A stretch of DNA of 12,174 bases from Methylotenera_A sp031429035. Its GTDB lineage: Bacteria > Pseudomonadota > Gammaproteobacteria > Burkholderiales > Methylophilaceae. The stretch spans positions 1-12,174 of the forward strand of contig JANOYU010000069.1 of the NCBI GenBank assembly GCA_031429035.1, read 5' to 3'. Positions within the stretch are counted from its first letter, which is position 1, and every line of letters begins with the position of its first letter. Under the pieces are notes generated by a model. It was not told the DNA's origin and did no database searches. It saw only the letters and a program-made list of their open reading frames with translations. Positions 1 to 9,000 of this stretch are shown here, piece by piece. Made by a program: the position numbers and the translations under genes.

Positions 1-966
1 ATCGCGATTAGTACTGGCCACGTCTACTATATGCAGCAACAAATCGGCTTGTTTGGCTTCTTCTAGCGTGGCGCCAAATGCTTCAATCAATGTTGTTGGC
101 AAATGCTTAATAAATCCTACTGTGTCAGACATCACCACTTCACTGCGGCCTGAATATTGGCCATTTTCATCATAATCAGATTGCACATCGCCCAAATAAA
201 GCTTACGCGACGTGGTATCTAGCGTGGCAAACAGTTGATCCGCCGCAAACACGCCAGATTGTGTAAGTCGATTAAACAAAGTGGATTTACCCGCATTGGT
301 ATAGCCAACCAAAGAAACTGTCATGGTGTTAGAGCGCTTACGCGATTTACGCTGCATGCTGCGCTGCAATTTAAGCTTAAGCAGCTTTTCGCGTAATTGT
401 TTGACGCGTACGCCAATCATGCGTTTATCTAGCTCTAGCTGCTTCTCGCCCGGGCCACCGCGCACGCCAATGCCGCCTTTTTGGCGCTCTAAGTGGGTCC
501 ATCCACGTACTAAGCGCGTAGATAGATGTTCAAGTTGCGCAAGTTCTACTTGCAATTTGCCCTCGTGGCTTTTTGCGCGTTGCGCAAAAATATCCAAAAT
601 CAAACCAGTTCTATCGAGTACTTTAGCTTGCAAAAAACGCTCTAAATTGCGCTGTTGCGAAGGGCTCAAATCGTGATTAAACGCCACCAAGCTGGTTTCA
701 CTGGCTTCTAGCATTTGCTTTAGCTCATCGGCTTTACCGCTGCCAATAAATAATTTGGCATCGGGTGTGCTGCGTTTGCCTTCAACCGTGGCACGCACTT
801 GCATGCCAGCCGAAGTCACCAGTTGGCGCAGCTCGTGCAGGCTTTCCACATAATCAGGCTCGCCAAAATCTAAGCTCACCAATACTACTGCGCCATCTGA
901 CGCAATAGTTTGGGTGCTAGGATTAGCTAAGGTATTTTCGCCGTAACCGACGGGTTTAATTGCCAA
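1..966 (-). CDS. hflX: GTPase HflX (partial, C-terminus beyond window)
   Basis: Ribosome-associated GTPase that in other bacteria splits or rescues stalled 70S ribosomes under stress (family knowledge). The 322 codons present hold the HflX N-terminal domain, then a coiled, basic linker (about residues 150-210, with the HflX-type GGxGxRGPGE-like segment GGIGVRGGPGEKQLE), then the G domain. The P-loop GYTNAGKST starts at residue 221, the switch I region ATLDTTSRKL lies near 245, and the G3 motif DTVGF is at 281-285. The frame is still open at base 1, so G4/G5 and the C-terminal domain are outside the window. No ATG fits in frame upstream. I chose the TTG at 966-964 because it follows the hfq stop by two bases and has GGAAGA (973-978) six bases upstream, lying within the last hfq codons. 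The weak start codon plus this overlap suggests coupled, reduced translation relative to hfq. Confidence 0.95.
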   Translation of the reverse strand, partial: MAIKPVGYGENTLANPSTQTIASDGAVVLVSLDFGEPDYVESLHELRQLVTSAGMQVRATVEGKRSTPDAKLFIGSGKADELKQMLEASETSLVAFNHDLSPSQQRNLERFLQAKVLDRTGLILDIFAQRAKSHEGKLQVELAQLEHLSTRLVRGWTHLERQKGGIGVRGGPGEKQLELDKRMIGVRVKQLREKLLKLKLQRSMQRKSRKRSNTMTVSLVGYTNAGKSTLFNRLTQSGVFAADQLFATLDTTSRKLYLGDVQSDYDENGQYSGRSEVVMSDTVGFIKHLPTTLIEAFGATLEEAKQADLLLHIVDVASTNRD

Positions 967-968
967 AC

Positions 969-1208
969 TTAATCTTCCGGATGTTCTGGCATGACCATGG
1001 TCACTGCGCGCGCTGGCACAATGGTAGAAATGGCGTGTTTATAGACCATTTGCGTGACTGTGTTTTTAAGCAAAATCACGTATTGATCAAAAGAATCCAC
1101 TTGGCCTTGCAGCTTAATGCCATTAACCAAGTAAATAGATACTTGCACGTGTTCTTTTCTGAGTGCGTTTAAAAATGGATCTTGTAACATTTGACCTTTG
1201 GGGTTCAT
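969..1208 (-). CDS. hfq: RNA chaperone Hfq
   Basis: Hexameric Sm-like RNA chaperone that pairs small RNAs with mRNAs. The 79-aa protein is full length for the short-tailed betaproteobacterial type. Sm1 spans about residues 10-48 (LQDPFLNALRKEH, then VSIYLVNGIKLQGQ), and Sm2 carries the diagnostic YKH at 56-58 followed by AISTIVP. The proximal-face residues Q9, D10 and K57/H58 correspond to the U-binding residues Q8, D9, K56 and H57 of E. coli Hfq. The rim patch reads RKEH (17-20) where E. coli has RRER, so it is slightly less basic. The C-terminal tail is only about 12 residues and acidic (PEHPED). A clear AAGGAG (1215-1220) sits six bases before the ATG. The gene lies about 160 bp downstream of gltX and directly before hflX, the conserved hfq-hflX order. 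Confidence 0.98.
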   Translation of the reverse strand: MNPKGQMLQDPFLNALRKEHVQVSIYLVNGIKLQGQVDSFDQYVILLKNTVTQMVYKHAISTIVPARAVTMVMPEHPED

Positions 1209-1301
1209 ATTGTGCTCCTTGTAGTTTTAATAAATTTGGAGTTGCTTCTTTTCTAAGAAACTCTTTATGCCGATAAAACTATTTTTACCTAGCATACGAC
1301 T

Positions 1302-1330
1302 ATGATTGCGCTTTTTTGTTCGCATTTCAA
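1302..1330 (-). promoter_or_regulatory. candidate sigma70 promoter for hfq-hflX
   Basis: On the minus strand a TTGAAA box (1325-1330) is followed after exactly 17 bases by AATCAT (1302-1307), giving 5/6 and 4/6 matches to the sigma70 consensus. It lies in the gltX-hfq gap about 95 bases upstream of the hfq start, so hfq need not depend on readthrough from gltX. Pattern match only. Confidence 0.35.
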
Positions 1331-1337
1331 GTGCCAA
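1321..1337 (-). promoter_or_regulatory. sigma54-like -24/-12 element upstream of hfq
   Basis: The minus strand reads TTGGCACTTGAAATGCG here. The GG and GC dinucleotides have the spacing of the sigma54 consensus (TGGCAC, five bases, then TTGC), with A in place of the first T of the -12 box. It overlaps the -35 box of the candidate sigma70 promoter. No enhancer-binding protein site was identified, so this may be chance. Confidence 0.25.
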
Positions 1338-1368
1338 TTATCAGTTTTTTTAATCTATATACAGTTTT

Positions 1369-2763
1369 TTAATGTAAATATGCTTGAATGCGCGCCAGCA
1401 CTTCTTTTTTGCCTAAAATCGCCATCACTTGATCAATACTGGGCGATTGCGCGATGCCAGTCAGCATCACACGTAATGGCATGGCAACTTTAGGAAACTT
1501 CAAACCAAACTCAGTCACTACTGCGTTAATTTCATGGTGAATCGCTTCAGCCGTCCATTCAATATCGGCCAATTTTTCGCACAAACTTGCTATTGCTGGC
1601 TTAATATCAGCGGTAATATGTTTTTCTACATCGGCCGCGTTGGCAGTTGGCAGCGCGTAAAAAAACGCAATATCTGCTGCCAACTGGTTCAAGTTATTAG
1701 CACGTTCACGATACAGATTTAACACACTTATCAAATCAGGTGCGCTGGAAGCCGCGCTGGTATTGGCTTGCAGACGAGTCGAAATGTCCTCGGCAAGCAA
1801 ATCAATATCCATTTCTTTAATGTAATGCGCGTTTAGCCAATTAAGTTTCTCAGTGTTAAATTGCGCGGCAGATGGCGTAATGTGATCTAAATCGAACCAA
1901 TCACAAAATTGCTGCATATTAAAAATTTCTGCGTCGCCGTGGCTCCAGCCCAAGCGCGCCAAATAATTTAGCACAGCTTCTTTTAAATAACCATCCTCAT
2001 GATATTGCATCACGCTTACTGCGCCGTGACGTTTGGATAGCTTTTGTCCATCGTCACCCAAAATCATCGACAAATGTGCATATTGCGGAATCGTCGCGCC
2101 TAGCGCCATTAGCATATTAATTTGCCGCGGTGTATTGTTTACATGGTCGTCACCACGAATCACTTGCGTGATGCCCATTTCATAGTCATCTACCACCACG
2201 CAAAAATTGTAGGTTGGTGTGCCGTCGGCGCGGGCGATAATTAAATCATCTAGCTCAGCATTGGCAATTTCAATGCGACCTTTTACCATGTCATGCCAAG
2301 CAACCACGCCAGTTTGCGGGTTTTTAAAACGAATAACAGGTGGGATATTTTGCGGAATTTGCGCTAACGTTTTACCAACTTCTGGCCGCCATTTTCCGTT
2401 ATATCTTGGCTTTTCGCCTGCCAATGTTTGCGCTTCGCGTAAGGTTTCTAGCTCGTCTTTGCTGCTGTAACAATAATACGCTGTACCCGCATCCAGCATG
2501 GTTTGCAGCACTTTTTTGTAAGTTTGCATGCGTTGCATTTGGTAAAACGGGCCTTCGTCATAATCCAACCCCAACCAATGCATGCCATCCATAATCGCCT
2601 GCACAGCGGCTGGTGTACTGCGCTCTACATCGGTATCTTCAATGCGCAAAATAAACTTGCCGCCATGCTTTTTGGCATATGCCCAAGAAAACAGTGCGGT
2701 GCGCGCGCCGCCTATATGTAAAAAGCCAGTGGGGCTGGGTGCAAAACGGGTACGAATAGTCAT
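1369..2763 (-). CDS. gltX: glutamyl-tRNA synthetase
   Basis: Class I aminoacyl-tRNA synthetase charging tRNA-Glu with glutamate in the cytoplasm. At 464 aa it has normal bacterial length. The Rossmann fold opens with FAPSPTGFLHIGGARTALF: the HIGH-type signature is HIGG at 16-19, and the KMSKS-type loop is KLSKR at 241-245. RIEDTD (40-45), IRGDDHVNNTPRQ (202-214) and the C-terminal helical anticodon-binding domain (about 320-464) are all present. The zinc-ligand pattern of the E. coli enzyme (CxC...CxH near 98-127) is not kept: only C98 remains and W occupies the region of the second pair, so this is a zinc-free type. The ATG at 2763 is the natural family start (MTIRTRFAPSPTG); no good Shine-Dalgarno precedes it. 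Transcription probably starts at the extended -10 box at 2793-2801. No hairpin terminator follows the stop. Confidence 0.98.
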   Translation of the reverse strand: MTIRTRFAPSPTGFLHIGGARTALFSWAYAKKHGGKFILRIEDTDVERSTPAAVQAIMDGMHWLGLDYDEGPFYQMQRMQTYKKVLQTMLDAGTAYYCYSSKDELETLREAQTLAGEKPRYNGKWRPEVGKTLAQIPQNIPPVIRFKNPQTGVVAWHDMVKGRIEIANAELDDLIIARADGTPTYNFCVVVDDYEMGITQVIRGDDHVNNTPRQINMLMALGATIPQYAHLSMILGDDGQKLSKRHGAVSVMQYHEDGYLKEAVLNYLARLGWSHGDAEIFNMQQFCDWFDLDHITPSAAQFNTEKLNWLNAHYIKEMDIDLLAEDISTRLQANTSAASSAPDLISVLNLYRERANNLNQLAADIAFFYALPTANAADVEKHITADIKPAIASLCEKLADIEWTAEAIHHEINAVVTEFGLKFPKVAMPLRVMLTGIAQSPSIDQVMAILGKKEVLARIQAYLH

Positions 2764-2792
2764 AAAAAATATTGAATTAACCTAGAAATAAC

Positions 2793-2801
2793 ATTCTACC
2801 A
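2793..2801 (-). promoter_or_regulatory. extended -10 promoter for gltX
   Basis: The minus strand reads TGG-TAGAAT: a 5/6 match to TATAAT preceded by the TGn extension, about 30 bases before the gltX ATG. No convincing -35 box is present at 17-18 bases, which fits an extended -10 promoter. The predicted leader is only about 20 bases and carries no clear ribosome binding site. Confidence 0.45.
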
Positions 2802-2871
2802 TGCAACAAAATGACAAGATGAATGAAATATTACAATATCAATTTAAACTATTACTTGATTATTCAATGAT

Positions 2872-2901
2872 TTATGATTATATTTTAAATAACTTTATAA
2901 T
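2872..2901 (+). promoter_or_regulatory. candidate promoter for the PilZ-like gene
   Basis: A perfect TATAAT lies at 2896-2901, with a weak -35 (TTATGA at 2872-2877) 18 bases upstream. The ATG at 2931 would sit about 22 bases after the predicted start. The whole 2764-2930 gap is very AT-rich and holds divergent promoters for gltX and this gene. Nothing else was recognised in it. Confidence 0.4.
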
Positions 2902-2930
2902 AAATACTGCGTAAGTTTAATTATTTCTAT

Positions 2931-4649
2931 ATGAAAAATATTATTCAACATATCTTTGGCAGCAACATCATCAAAAAGACCGGGCTCTATAAATCGTGGC
3001 TTAGCGAGCTTAAAGAGCTTGATGATTTGGCAGCGCTGCAGTTATCCACTCGGCATTTGGCATCATCTTTAGCGCAAATAGAGCATGAAAATAATGTAAA
3101 TTTGTCGCAAAATTTAAGTTTAAGTCAAAAACTTAGCTTAATTACGGAGCTAGAAACATTAAATCGAGCGCGCCTAGAAAAACTGGCGGCGCAATTGTGC
3201 AATGTTGAAAACATGAAGATGGAGCTGGAAAATAGTATTTTTGACACGTGCTACAACTATTGTAGGCAATCGTATATTTTTCATTTAAAGCTTATCGAGC
3301 AAGTATTTGCTGCTAATAAAAGTGTTGAATCTGAGCAATTACCTGACCAGCAAGAAGTCATTTTACTGATTGCGCGCGCGTTAAATGCCGCCAGCAACAT
3401 GATTAAATGGCGTTTATTTAGCCAAACTAACCCGCCAGCTAAAGTATGGATGCAGCTAAACACCTTGTATAAACTGGCAAGCAAAAAAAATCTGCTTAAC
3501 ACGCCTGTAGAAATTTTTGATTTATCGCCTTCCACCACTTTATCGGCATATTTTGCACAATGCTGGATGTTGGGCACACTGACACAAACCAGTATGCAAA
3601 AACACCATGTAGAAATTACATCGCGTATCTTAAGTACCTTGTGTACACGTGTGCACATAAGCAATGTTTATACGCCGCAGCAATATTTGTTTTTTATGCA
3701 TTTAGATAAAGATGAGCCAGCAAAACGCATGCGTGATGCTTATGCCGCAGAAAGCTGTCGCTATTGGGAGTTAGACGAGCTAGAAAAACAACTCACTGTG
3801 GCGCTTACCGTGTCTGATCGTGGCGAGATTCCGCAAAGCTTAGCCTTTGCAAATATTGATCATGCACAAAAATTATTTGAAACCTTGCAAATTTTAGTAG
3901 AAGAGTGGCGCAAAGTTGGCTATGTGCGACAACGCCGTAAAGCGGTAAGACTAGCCAGTTCTAAAACTGCGCGCGTTAATGCGGGCATTGTTGATATTTG
4001 TAATCAAGTGCATCAAGCCAACCAAATTAAAAGCGGCTTGCGCTTATCGCGCGACGGCACCACGCTAGATGAACGCATACGCGCGCACACCACGCTTAAG
4101 CAAAATAGCAACTTAACGGTGAATAGCGGCTCGCTAGACACCTGGATTATTACCGATGAAAGCCCGCAAGGGCTGGGTACGCGGGTCAATAAATATGCCA
4201 ATATTTTAGCTAGGCCAAATAAGCTGCTCGGCTTAATGGTAGATGACGACCCAAGCAATATTATCATGGGCATGATACGGTCGGTAAAGCCGACGCAAGC
4301 CAATCAATTGCGCGTCGGTATTGAAATTATTTCGCATTATCCAAAATGGGTGCAGCTAAGCTTAGCTAAACACAACGACCGGTTTGAGAACACTATAATT
4401 GATAGCGAATTACTCTCCAGCATCAACGTAAAAAGCACCGCCAGCATGGCCGATGCGGGCTACTTTTCTGCAGTTTATTTACCGATTGAGGCAGGCTTAT
4501 CCGAGCATACTTACATGCTATTGCCCAAAAATCACTTTCGCGCCAACACCCATTATGTGGTGTTAATAGATGGCGAATCGAAACAAGTATTATTAGAAGA
4601 CCCGATTGAATCACGCGATGATTGGGTAAAAGTGTTATTTCCGTTTTAG
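2931..4649 (+). CDS. 572-aa protein with C-terminal PilZ-like domain
   Basis: I do not recognise a named gene. The first 130 residues are helical, with a coiled-coil-like stretch (about 33-105, heptads rich in L, E and Q). The middle (140-330) is alpha-helical without a known motif. The C-terminal part reads like a PilZ cyclic-di-GMP receptor. There is an RxxxR in an arginine-rich run (R333-R340), and about 70 residues later W405-IITDESPQG with DxSxxG at D409/S411/G414. Strand-like segments follow: LLGLMV (432-437), IIMGMIRSVKP (444-454) and LRVGIEII (460-467), the usual G-x-R-...-GxE layout of PilZ barrels. The RxxxR to DxSxxG distance is far longer than the roughly 20-30 usual, so c-di-GMP binding is inference. 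There is no signal peptide or membrane segment, so it is probably cytosolic. No Shine-Dalgarno precedes the ATG. Its stop lies 15 bases from the convergent stop of the outer-membrane channel gene. Confidence 0.72.
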   Translation: MKNIIQHIFGSNIIKKTGLYKSWLSELKELDDLAALQLSTRHLASSLAQIEHENNVNLSQNLSLSQKLSLITELETLNRARLEKLAAQLCNVENMKMELENSIFDTCYNYCRQSYIFHLKLIEQVFAANKSVESEQLPDQQEVILLIARALNAASNMIKWRLFSQTNPPAKVWMQLNTLYKLASKKNLLNTPVEIFDLSPSTTLSAYFAQCWMLGTLTQTSMQKHHVEITSRILSTLCTRVHISNVYTPQQYLFFMHLDKDEPAKRMRDAYAAESCRYWELDELEKQLTVALTVSDRGEIPQSLAFANIDHAQKLFETLQILVEEWRKVGYVRQRRKAVRLASSKTARVNAGIVDICNQVHQANQIKSGLRLSRDGTTLDERIRAHTTLKQNSNLTVNSGSLDTWIITDESPQGLGTRVNKYANILARPNKLLGLMVDDDPSNIIMGMIRSVKPTQANQLRVGIEIISHYPKWVQLSLAKHNDRFENTIIDSELLSSINVKSTASMADAGYFSAVYLPIEAGLSEHTYMLLPKNHFRANTHYVVLIDGESKQVLLEDPIESRDDWVKVLFPF

Positions 4650-4664
4650 ATTACTTATTTTTAT

Positions 4665-6062
4665 TTAGTTAGCAGCGCTTTTCCAATCGCCACCTAGCGC
4701 TTTAAATAATGCCACCGTGGCTAAAAAGCTTGCTTGCTTGGCTTGCACCACATTCAGCGATGCCTCGTTGTGCACACGCTGCGCATCCAACACCTCTAAA
4801 TACGCCGAATAACCCGATTTGTAGCGGTTTTCTGCCACAGTTAATGCTTTTCTAGCAGACGATTCACTTTGCAGCAAAGCTTGCTCGCGCTCCGCATTTA
4901 AACGCCGCGTAACAAGCGCATCATTCACCTCGGTAAACGCATTTTGAATGGCTGTTTGGTATTGTGCCAATGCTTGTTTTTGGCGCGCATTGGCTTGCTC
5001 CACACGTGATTCGCGTCTGCCAGCATCAAAAATGGGCAAATCCAAACCTAAACCAAATGTCCAAATACGCGCACCTGCTTTTAAAATATCTCCCAGCTCT
5101 AAACTTTCGCCTCCAAAAATTCCAGTCAAGCTAATACTGGGGTACATAGCGGCTTTTGCGATGCCGATTTTGGCATTTTCGGCAATTAAATTCTGCTCAG
5201 CTTGGCGAATATCTGGCCGATTTTCTAATAACGCTGAAGGCAAGCCTGCGGGCGGTGTGGGTGGCACGGGCAAGCTGCGTAAATCTGCCGCTTCTAGTTT
5301 CAAATCTAACTCACCAGTAAGAACCGCTAACTGGTGCAATGTTAATGCGCGTAAACGATTTAGCTCAATCAATTGCGCATCTAAATTGCTGACGGAAACT
5401 TCTGCTTGGCTAACTTCAAGCGCACTTGCCACGCCACCTGCCATGCGGCGCTGATTCAGTTTTAGCGCTTCAACTCGGCTTAACTGATTGCTTTTCGTAA
5501 CCGCCATTTGTGCCTCTAAACCGCGCAATTGCAGGTAATTGCTGGCTACCAGCCCAATTAGAGATAACTCAACCGTTTCTTTAGCATTGCGCGAAGCCAG
5601 CGCATTTGCCGCAGATGATTCTTTGGCGCGACGCACTTTTCCCCAAAAGTCTATTTCATAACTTGTGCTTAAACCAAACGAATAATTATTACGCACTGCG
5701 CCACCAAAGGCAGGAAAAGGTCCAAGCTCAGTCACTTTACTGCGCGTCGCATCTGCCGATAAATTAACTTGCGGAAACAACGAGGCACCAACTTCGCGCA
5801 TGCTGGCATCGGCTTCTTCAATGCGCGCAACCGCTAGCGCTATATTGGTATTATTTTTTAAACTCAACGCAACCAGTTCATTTAATTTGGCATCTTGGTA
5901 ATGTTTCCACCAATTTTTTTGCCAATCTTTTAACTGCGTATTTTCAACGCTTGTGGCCTCGCTAAAAGTGGCAGGCAAGTTAGTCTCGCTGCGCTTGTAA
6001 TCTGGCCCAACTGCTTTACAGCTTGCCAAAAATATTAACAACAGCATCGCTAGAAGCCGCAT
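4665..6062 (-). CDS. RND efflux outer-membrane channel lipoprotein (NodT/OprM family)
   Basis: Trimeric outer-membrane exit duct of a tripartite drug efflux pump. The 465-aa protein begins with a lipoprotein signal (hydrophobic residues 3-13, lipobox LASC with the acylated Cys at 15) followed by the family hallmark GPDYKR (19-24). Two outer-membrane efflux (OEP) repeats follow, each with long helices ending in hydrophobic barrel strands. Typical elements are AVARIEEADASMREV in the first repeat, RPDIRQAEQNLIAENAKIGIAKAAMYPSISLTG (in part) in the second, and SYEIDFWGKVRRA. Length is normal for OprM/NodT. The ATG is two bases downstream of the pump stop, and a GGAG inside the pump's last codons serves as ribosome binding site, so it is the third gene of the efflux operon and translation is probably coupled. 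No terminator hairpin is visible after the stop, and the PilZ-like gene ends 15 bases away on the other strand. Confidence 0.95.
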   Translation of the reverse strand: MRLLAMLLLIFLASCKAVGPDYKRSETNLPATFSEATSVENTQLKDWQKNWWKHYQDAKLNELVALSLKNNTNIALAVARIEEADASMREVGASLFPQVNLSADATRSKVTELGPFPAFGGAVRNNYSFGLSTSYEIDFWGKVRRAKESSAANALASRNAKETVELSLIGLVASNYLQLRGLEAQMAVTKSNQLSRVEALKLNQRRMAGGVASALEVSQAEVSVSNLDAQLIELNRLRALTLHQLAVLTGELDLKLEAADLRSLPVPPTPPAGLPSALLENRPDIRQAEQNLIAENAKIGIAKAAMYPSISLTGIFGGESLELGDILKAGARIWTFGLGLDLPIFDAGRRESRVEQANARQKQALAQYQTAIQNAFTEVNDALVTRRLNAEREQALLQSESSARKALTVAENRYKSGYSAYLEVLDAQRVHNEASLNVVQAKQASFLATVALFKALGGDWKSAAN

Positions 6063-6064
6063 GG

Positions 6065-9000
6065 TTATTGGTCTCCAGAGGTATTGTTTTTAGGTGCAGT
6101 TATTTCAGAAATTGGCATTTCTGATGCGTGACCATGCGTTCTCACGTGTTTACCAGAAAGCCAGGTAAAGAATAGTGGAATAAAAATAGTCGCCACAAAA
6201 GTAGCTAGAATCATGCCGCCAAAAACACCGGTGCCCATGCTGCGTCGCGCCGCAGAACCCGCGCCTGTAGCTACCAACAATGGCGTAATGCCTAGTACAA
6301 ACGCCATCGATGTCATCACAATTGGCCTGAATCTTAACTGTGCCGCCTCAATGGCTGCCTGCATAGCAGGTTTACCTTCTTCCATTTTTTGGCTAGCAAA
6401 CTCCACAATTAAAATCGCGTTTTTTGCCGCCAATCCAATTAATGTGATTAGCCCAATTTGAAAATAAATATCATTCGGCATACCGCGCACCAACACCGCC
6501 AGCAGCGCGCCTGCCAGCGCAAATGGCACCGCCATAATCACCGCCAATGGCAATGCCCATGTTTCAAATTGCGCAGCCAAAATTAAAAATACCATAATCA
6601 TGGCAAAACCAAAGGCAAATATCGCAGCATTACCTGTTATTTTTTCTTGATAGGCTTGGCCTGTCCATGCAATTTGGTAGCCATCTGGCAAGTTTTCTTT
6701 GGCCAGTTTTTCTACCAAGTTAATCGCGTCGCCCGAGCTAACGCCAGCAGCGCCAGCGCCCAATACTTTGGCCGATAACAGGCCGTTGTAGCGCTCTAAT
6801 TGTTCTGCGCCAATAACGCGACTCACTTTGCTAATGGACGATAACGGAATCATCTGACCATTTGGGTTTAGATTGCTTGGTTTACTGCGCACATAAATTT
6901 TGCCAATGTCTTCTGGATTGCTGCGAAATTGCGCTTCAGCTTGCAGCTGTACCTTGTAAGTACGGCCAAATTTATTAAAATCGTTCACATAAAGTTGCCC
7001 CATGGTGCTTTGCAGCGTGGCATAAATATCGGGAATGGGCACGCCTAACGACAAGGCTTTTGCTTCATCTACCTCAATAAACAACTGCGGCACAGTCGGC
7101 CTAAAAAAGGTATTGATATTGGTCAATTTTGGGTCAGCGCGCATCATGTCGACAAAATTATTTAACACCGCAGCCAGTTTTTGCGGGTCGCTACTGTTGC
7201 GGCTTTGTACATACATCTCAAAGCCAGCCGAGCTGCCTAAGCCACGAATTGGCGGCGGATTCACCGCAAACGCAAAACCATCAGGCTGCATAAAACCAAT
7301 GCCTTTCAACTTGCCCGCAACGTCATCTGCAGTGGTGGTACGTTCTTTCCAATCTTTTAAACGCACAAACATGGTGGCGGCGCTGGTTTTATTGCCACCG
7401 CCAATAAAATCTAAGCCCACAATTGCAAATTCAAATTCCACCGCAGAATCAGGCGCAATGGCTTGGCGAATTGATTCCGTGGTTTTTTCGGTACGATTCA
7501 ACGTTGCGCCATCGGGCATAATAATCAGCGTAATCACATAACCTTGGTCTTCTTGCGGCACTAGGCTGCCAGGTACACGGTTAAGCAACACAGCGCACAG
7601 CACAATAATGGCGGTAAACACCACCGCGCCGATAATTTTATGATGCAGCGTAATATCGACAATGTGCGTGTAAAAACTGGTTATTTTGTTAAAGCCGCGA
7701 TTAAACGCATTAAAGAACGCATTTTCTTTATGGGTATTTTTAAGCAAAATCGCGCATAAAGCGGGCGTGAGCGTTAGCGCCACCACACCAGAAATCACTA
7801 CCGCAATTGCCACCGTCACAGCAAATTGACGATACAGCGCGCCCGCAATACCACCCATAAACGCCACAGGTATAAACACCGCGCACAACACCATCACAAT
7901 GGCTATTACCGCGCTAGAAACCTGTTGCATCGATTTAATCGCAGCCTCTAGCGGTTTAAGTTTTTCGTCACGCATCAGCCGCTCAACATTTTCTAGCACC
8001 ACAATGGCGTCATCCACCACAATACCAATCGCCAAAATCATGGCGAAAAGCGTCAGCAAATTGATGGTAAAACCCAGTAAATACAAACCTGCAAAAGTGC
8101 CGATAAGTGAAATTGGCACGGCGATAATAGGTATCAGTGTTGCGCGCCAGCTTTGCAAAAACAAAAACACCACCAGCACCACCAAAATCAAGGCTTCGCC
8201 CAGCGTTTTAAATACTTCTTCAATGGTCGCTTTTACGAATTCACTGGTGTCGTATGGAATGCTATATTGCATACCGTCTGGAAAGCGCTGTTTTAACTCT
8301 TCCATTTTCAGTTTGATGCTTTTTGCCGTGTCTAGCGCATTAGCGCCCGATTGCAAAAATACGCCCAAGGCCACGCCTGGCTGGCCGTTTAGCGAAGATC
8401 GCACATTGTAGTTTTGCGCACCCAGCTCAAGTCGTGCCACATCTTTTAGGTACAAAATACCGTTTGGACCATCGGCTTTAATAATAATATTGCCAAATTG
8501 TTCAGGCTCTAATAAACGGCCTTTTGCGGTTACCGTGTAGATAATTTGTTGGTCATTTGGCGCCGGGTCTTGGCCGATTTTACCCGCTGCATATTGCGCG
8601 TTTTGCGTTTGAATTGCCGCTGCAATGTCAGATGTTGTAACATTTAATTGCGCCATTCTGTCTGGTCGCAGCCACACCCGCATGGCGTAATCTTGGCCGC
8701 CAAAAATCTGCGCACTGCCTACACCTTGAATACGCTTAATTTCATCTAAAATATTTAGCGTAGCGTAGTTACTTAAAAATAGTCTATCGTGCGCTTTATT
8801 TTTAGATGTTAAAAAAGACACCAATAAAAAATCGCTAGATATTTTTTGCACAATTAAGCCATTGCGGCGCACTTCTTCTGGCAAGCGCGGCGTGGCGATA
8901 TTGACGCGGTTACTGACGTTAAAGGTCGCTTGGTCAATATTGGTGCCAACTTCAAAAGTCGCAGTAATCGTTAGCGTGCCGCTAGAATCTGCCACAGAGT

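Noticed and set aside
323..676. 117-codon open frame on the plus strand inside hflX
   Set aside because: It is antisense to a well-conserved GTPase, has no ribosome binding site and encodes no recognisable domain.
1209..1368. Terminator between gltX and hfq
   Set aside because: The A-rich stretches after the gltX stop contain two similar AAAAAACTG runs but no inverted repeat capable of a stable stem.
7899..8411. Plus-strand open frame of 170 codons (and 168-codon ones at 4948-5454 and 7035-7541) inside the efflux genes
   Set aside because: These are mirror frames of strongly conserved RND and OprM coding sequence, with Ser-rich low-complexity translations typical of shadows.
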